From positions 1 to 40,055 of the IMG/VR virus record IMGVR_UViG_3300024520_000185: a stretch of DNA of 40,055 nt. One strand, written 5' to 3'. The translations under genes were made by a program, and so were the position numbers. Positions within the stretch are counted from its first letter, which is position 1; every line of letters begins with the position of its first letter. The DNA comes from a virus. Below are positions 38,531 through 40,055 of this stretch, piece after piece. Below the pieces are notes generated by a model. The model saw only the letters and a list, made by a program, of their open reading frames with translations, was not told the DNA's origin and did no database searches.

Positions 38531-40055
38531 ATGGAAGATGAATCAACTGCTAAGTGGAAGAAACGCGTTTCTGAGCTTAAATGGAAGAGAAGGCTTGAGT
38601 CATTAGCTAATGAGAAGAGGGTTAAGGGGTTCACTAAAAGAACCGCTGGGCTTAAGCGTAGGCTAGAGTCTGATGAGAATATATCGGAGCTTGAAGCACA
38701 AGAGGCTGCTCCAACTAAGAAATGGAATGATCGCTTAAACGAGCTATCTGTAGATAATTCTTATGTTGTTCAAGATCGCGAAGGTCAACCACAAAACCTG
38801 CAAAGTATGTTGTCAGGGTTGCCAACTGCCGAACAAGAAGATCTTGTCTCTGCTAATCGTGAAGCTCCTGCTCCTGCAACGCTTAAAGAGAGACTTGCTG
38901 GTATACAAAAAGATCTAGCTCCTGCCGCTCCAGATCAACCACTGTTACCTCAACCAGGATCAGTAGAAGAAAGGATTAAGAACAAAGAAGCTAATTCTAA
39001 AAGTATTAAACTTGATATAATACCCAAGGGTGATATCGCTGCTGCGCCAGTTATCCCTAAAGTTGGATCGGGTAATAAAACTGAATCTGGTGATGATACA
39101 AATCAACCATCTAAAGGAGACATGAATGATACTGCTCTCAAGAATCTTGATGAGAGTGGAAGTTGGTGGGGTGCTGCTCCTGGTATCGTTGCACTACTTG
39201 GTGCTGCTACTGGTGATCGAGCGTTAGTCGCTGGGGCTGGTGCATATCAAAAATCTATCTCTGGATCAAGGAAAGCTGCTTCTCTTGCCGATGCTAAAGC
39301 TAAAGAGGGTAGATTAAATAGAGCTAATAAACTTAAGATCGCTGGTCTTAAGAAGAAAGAGGGTGACGATGGTGGTTTAGCTAAGTCTTACGCATTTCAT
39401 AATACAGGTACATCGGTTACTAAGCAGTGGACAGAGAAACAACGACTACAACAAAAAAATCCTGAAAACTGGGTAAAGACAATGTCTGCCGCAGAAAACA
39501 AGCAGATGGAGGCTTATTCAGAAGAAGTAGGTGAATACAAAGCTCGTGTTTTTGCTAGTCATGGTAAGCATCTAACTACTAGACAAACTAAAGACTTAAT
39601 AGCTTTAGAAAAGACTATATCCCAATCTCCAGATCTTAAGAAAGACATTGCTACTCTTCATGGGTTTCAACAGATGTTAGACGCAATTCCTGGAAAGAAT
39701 AAAGGGAAAACCAATAGAACATTTGATTTTAAAGCTATGACCGCATCACATGATGTTGCTTTTTTATATAAGTTTATAAGGTCACTTGATGATAACGCTG
39801 TTAGGGCATCGGAAATTGATCTAGCGGGAAAAGGAAATCCAGTTATGGATCAACTCTTCCTTTGGATCAAGAACATACGTGGGGCTGAAGGTCCAGGTGG
39901 TAAAGGCAAGAAGTGGGCAGAGAAAGAATTAAAAGGTCTGAGGGTTGGCTCATTATTTAACGAGAACAAACGTGCTGAAATGTATGTGGTTATTGCTAAA
40001 CTTGCTAAGGGATCGCAAACCAGGATGAGAAGGAAGGTTAAGAAGAAGATCGGAA
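38531..40055 (+). CDS. Internal virion protein, N-terminal part (continues at base 1)
   Basis: The frame starts at ATG 38531 (AGAGG upstream). Via the join 39920/1 it makes a 581-residue protein ending at 356. The first 60 residues are basic coiled coil; residues 60-210 are Pro/Gln/Asp-rich and probably disordered. A Gly/Ala hydrophobic stretch lies near 214-236 (WGAAPGIVALLGAATGD). The rest is helical and basic. The last bases of the window (from 40047) are adapter, not phage. An ejected DNA-transfer protein is inferred. Confidence 0.75.
   Translation, partial: MEDESTAKWKKRVSELKWKRRLESLANEKRVKGFTKRTAGLKRRLESDENISELEAQEAAPTKKWNDRLNELSVDNSYVVQDREGQPQNLQSMLSGLPTAEQEDLVSANREAPAPATLKERLAGIQKDLAPAAPDQPLLPQPGSVEERIKNKEANSKSIKLDIIPKGDIAAAPVIPKVGSGNKTESGDDTNQPSKGDMNDTALKNLDESGSWWGAAPGIVALLGAATGDRALVAGAGAYQKSISGSRKAASLADAKAKEGRLNRANKLKIAGLKKKEGDDGGLAKSYAFHNTGTSVTKQWTEKQRLQQKNPENWVKTMSAAENKQMEAYSEEVGEYKARVFASHGKHLTTRQTKDLIALEKTISQSPDLKKDIATLHGFQQMLDAIPGKNKGKTNRTFDFKAMTASHDVAFLYKFIRSLDDNAVRASEIDLAGKGNPVMDQLFLWIKNIRGAEGPGGKGKKWAEKELKGLRVGSLFNENKRAEMYVVIAKLAKGSQTRMRRKVKKKIG
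39921..40046. repeat. Terminal direct repeat (assembly overlap), right copy
   Basis: Identical to 1-126. The identity ends exactly where the adapter-like sequence begins. Confidence 0.9.
40047..40055 (+). other. Residual Illumina adapter sequence
   Basis: AGATCGGAA matches the first nine bases of the TruSeq adapter and replaces the phage sequence that follows base 126 at the other end. It is a sequencing artefact. Confidence 0.85.

Noticed and set aside
1-40055. Temperate lifestyle, CRISPR array or insertion sequence
   Set aside because: No integrase, repressor, excisionase, transposase or regularly spaced repeats were seen on either strand.

Overview
The window is one complete, circularly closed genome of a tailed phage, most likely a podovirus of a Gram-negative host. 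Bases 1-126 recur at 39921-40046, and one reading frame runs unbroken from 38531 across that join to 356. The real genome is therefore about 39,920 bp. The last nine bases (40047-40055) match the start of the Illumina TruSeq adapter. The DNA is A+T-rich. I see a portal, both terminase subunits, a scaffold, a major capsid protein, an adaptor, a nozzle and large internal virion proteins. I see no tape measure, sheath, integrase, repressor, or DNA or RNA polymerase. A Gram-negative host is inferred from two lipoprotein-like genes and an M15-type lytic peptidase. I cannot name the genus.

Layout. (A) 18609-4301 through the join, plus strand, is the late region. In order: a basic protein, tRNA-Asp, small and large terminase, a membrane protein, portal, scaffold, capsid, fibre-like proteins, collar fibre, adaptor, nozzle, a C1q-like fibre, internal virion proteins, and a lysis group. 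(B) 4319-10320, minus strand, is a recombination module: RusA-like resolvase, SSB, DEDDh exonuclease, Rad52/ERF-like annealing protein and RecE-like exonuclease, with many small genes. (C) 10393-12273, plus strand, is a replication module: a probable replisome organiser, a RecA/DnaB-fold ATPase and a PD-(D/E)XK nuclease. (D) 12345-14889 is an accessory block: five coupled Lys-rich genes on the plus strand between two solitary minus-strand genes. (E) 14940-18448, minus strand, is an early operon of small unknown genes, several under 60 codons.

How it fits together. With no polymerase of its own, the phage probably borrows the host replisome and makes concatemers by RecE/annealing-protein recombination, with SSB and RusA helping. 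The terminase pair then packages them. Modules B and C share a fully overlapping divergent promoter (10343-10376) with near-palindromic geometry.

Less ordinary points: three minus-strand genes have a sigma70-like -10 box exactly six bases before an ATG that has no Shine-Dalgarno, which suggests leaderless mRNAs. The Lys-rich cassette has its own promoter, is ringed by AGGTTA boxes, and shares a motif with a basic virion protein. The leader of the large terminase gene holds a purine mirror repeat and a coupled 19-codon reading frame. A small beta-domain appears to recur in capsid, adaptor, nozzle and fibre proteins. All functions are read from sequence patterns alone; no search was run.
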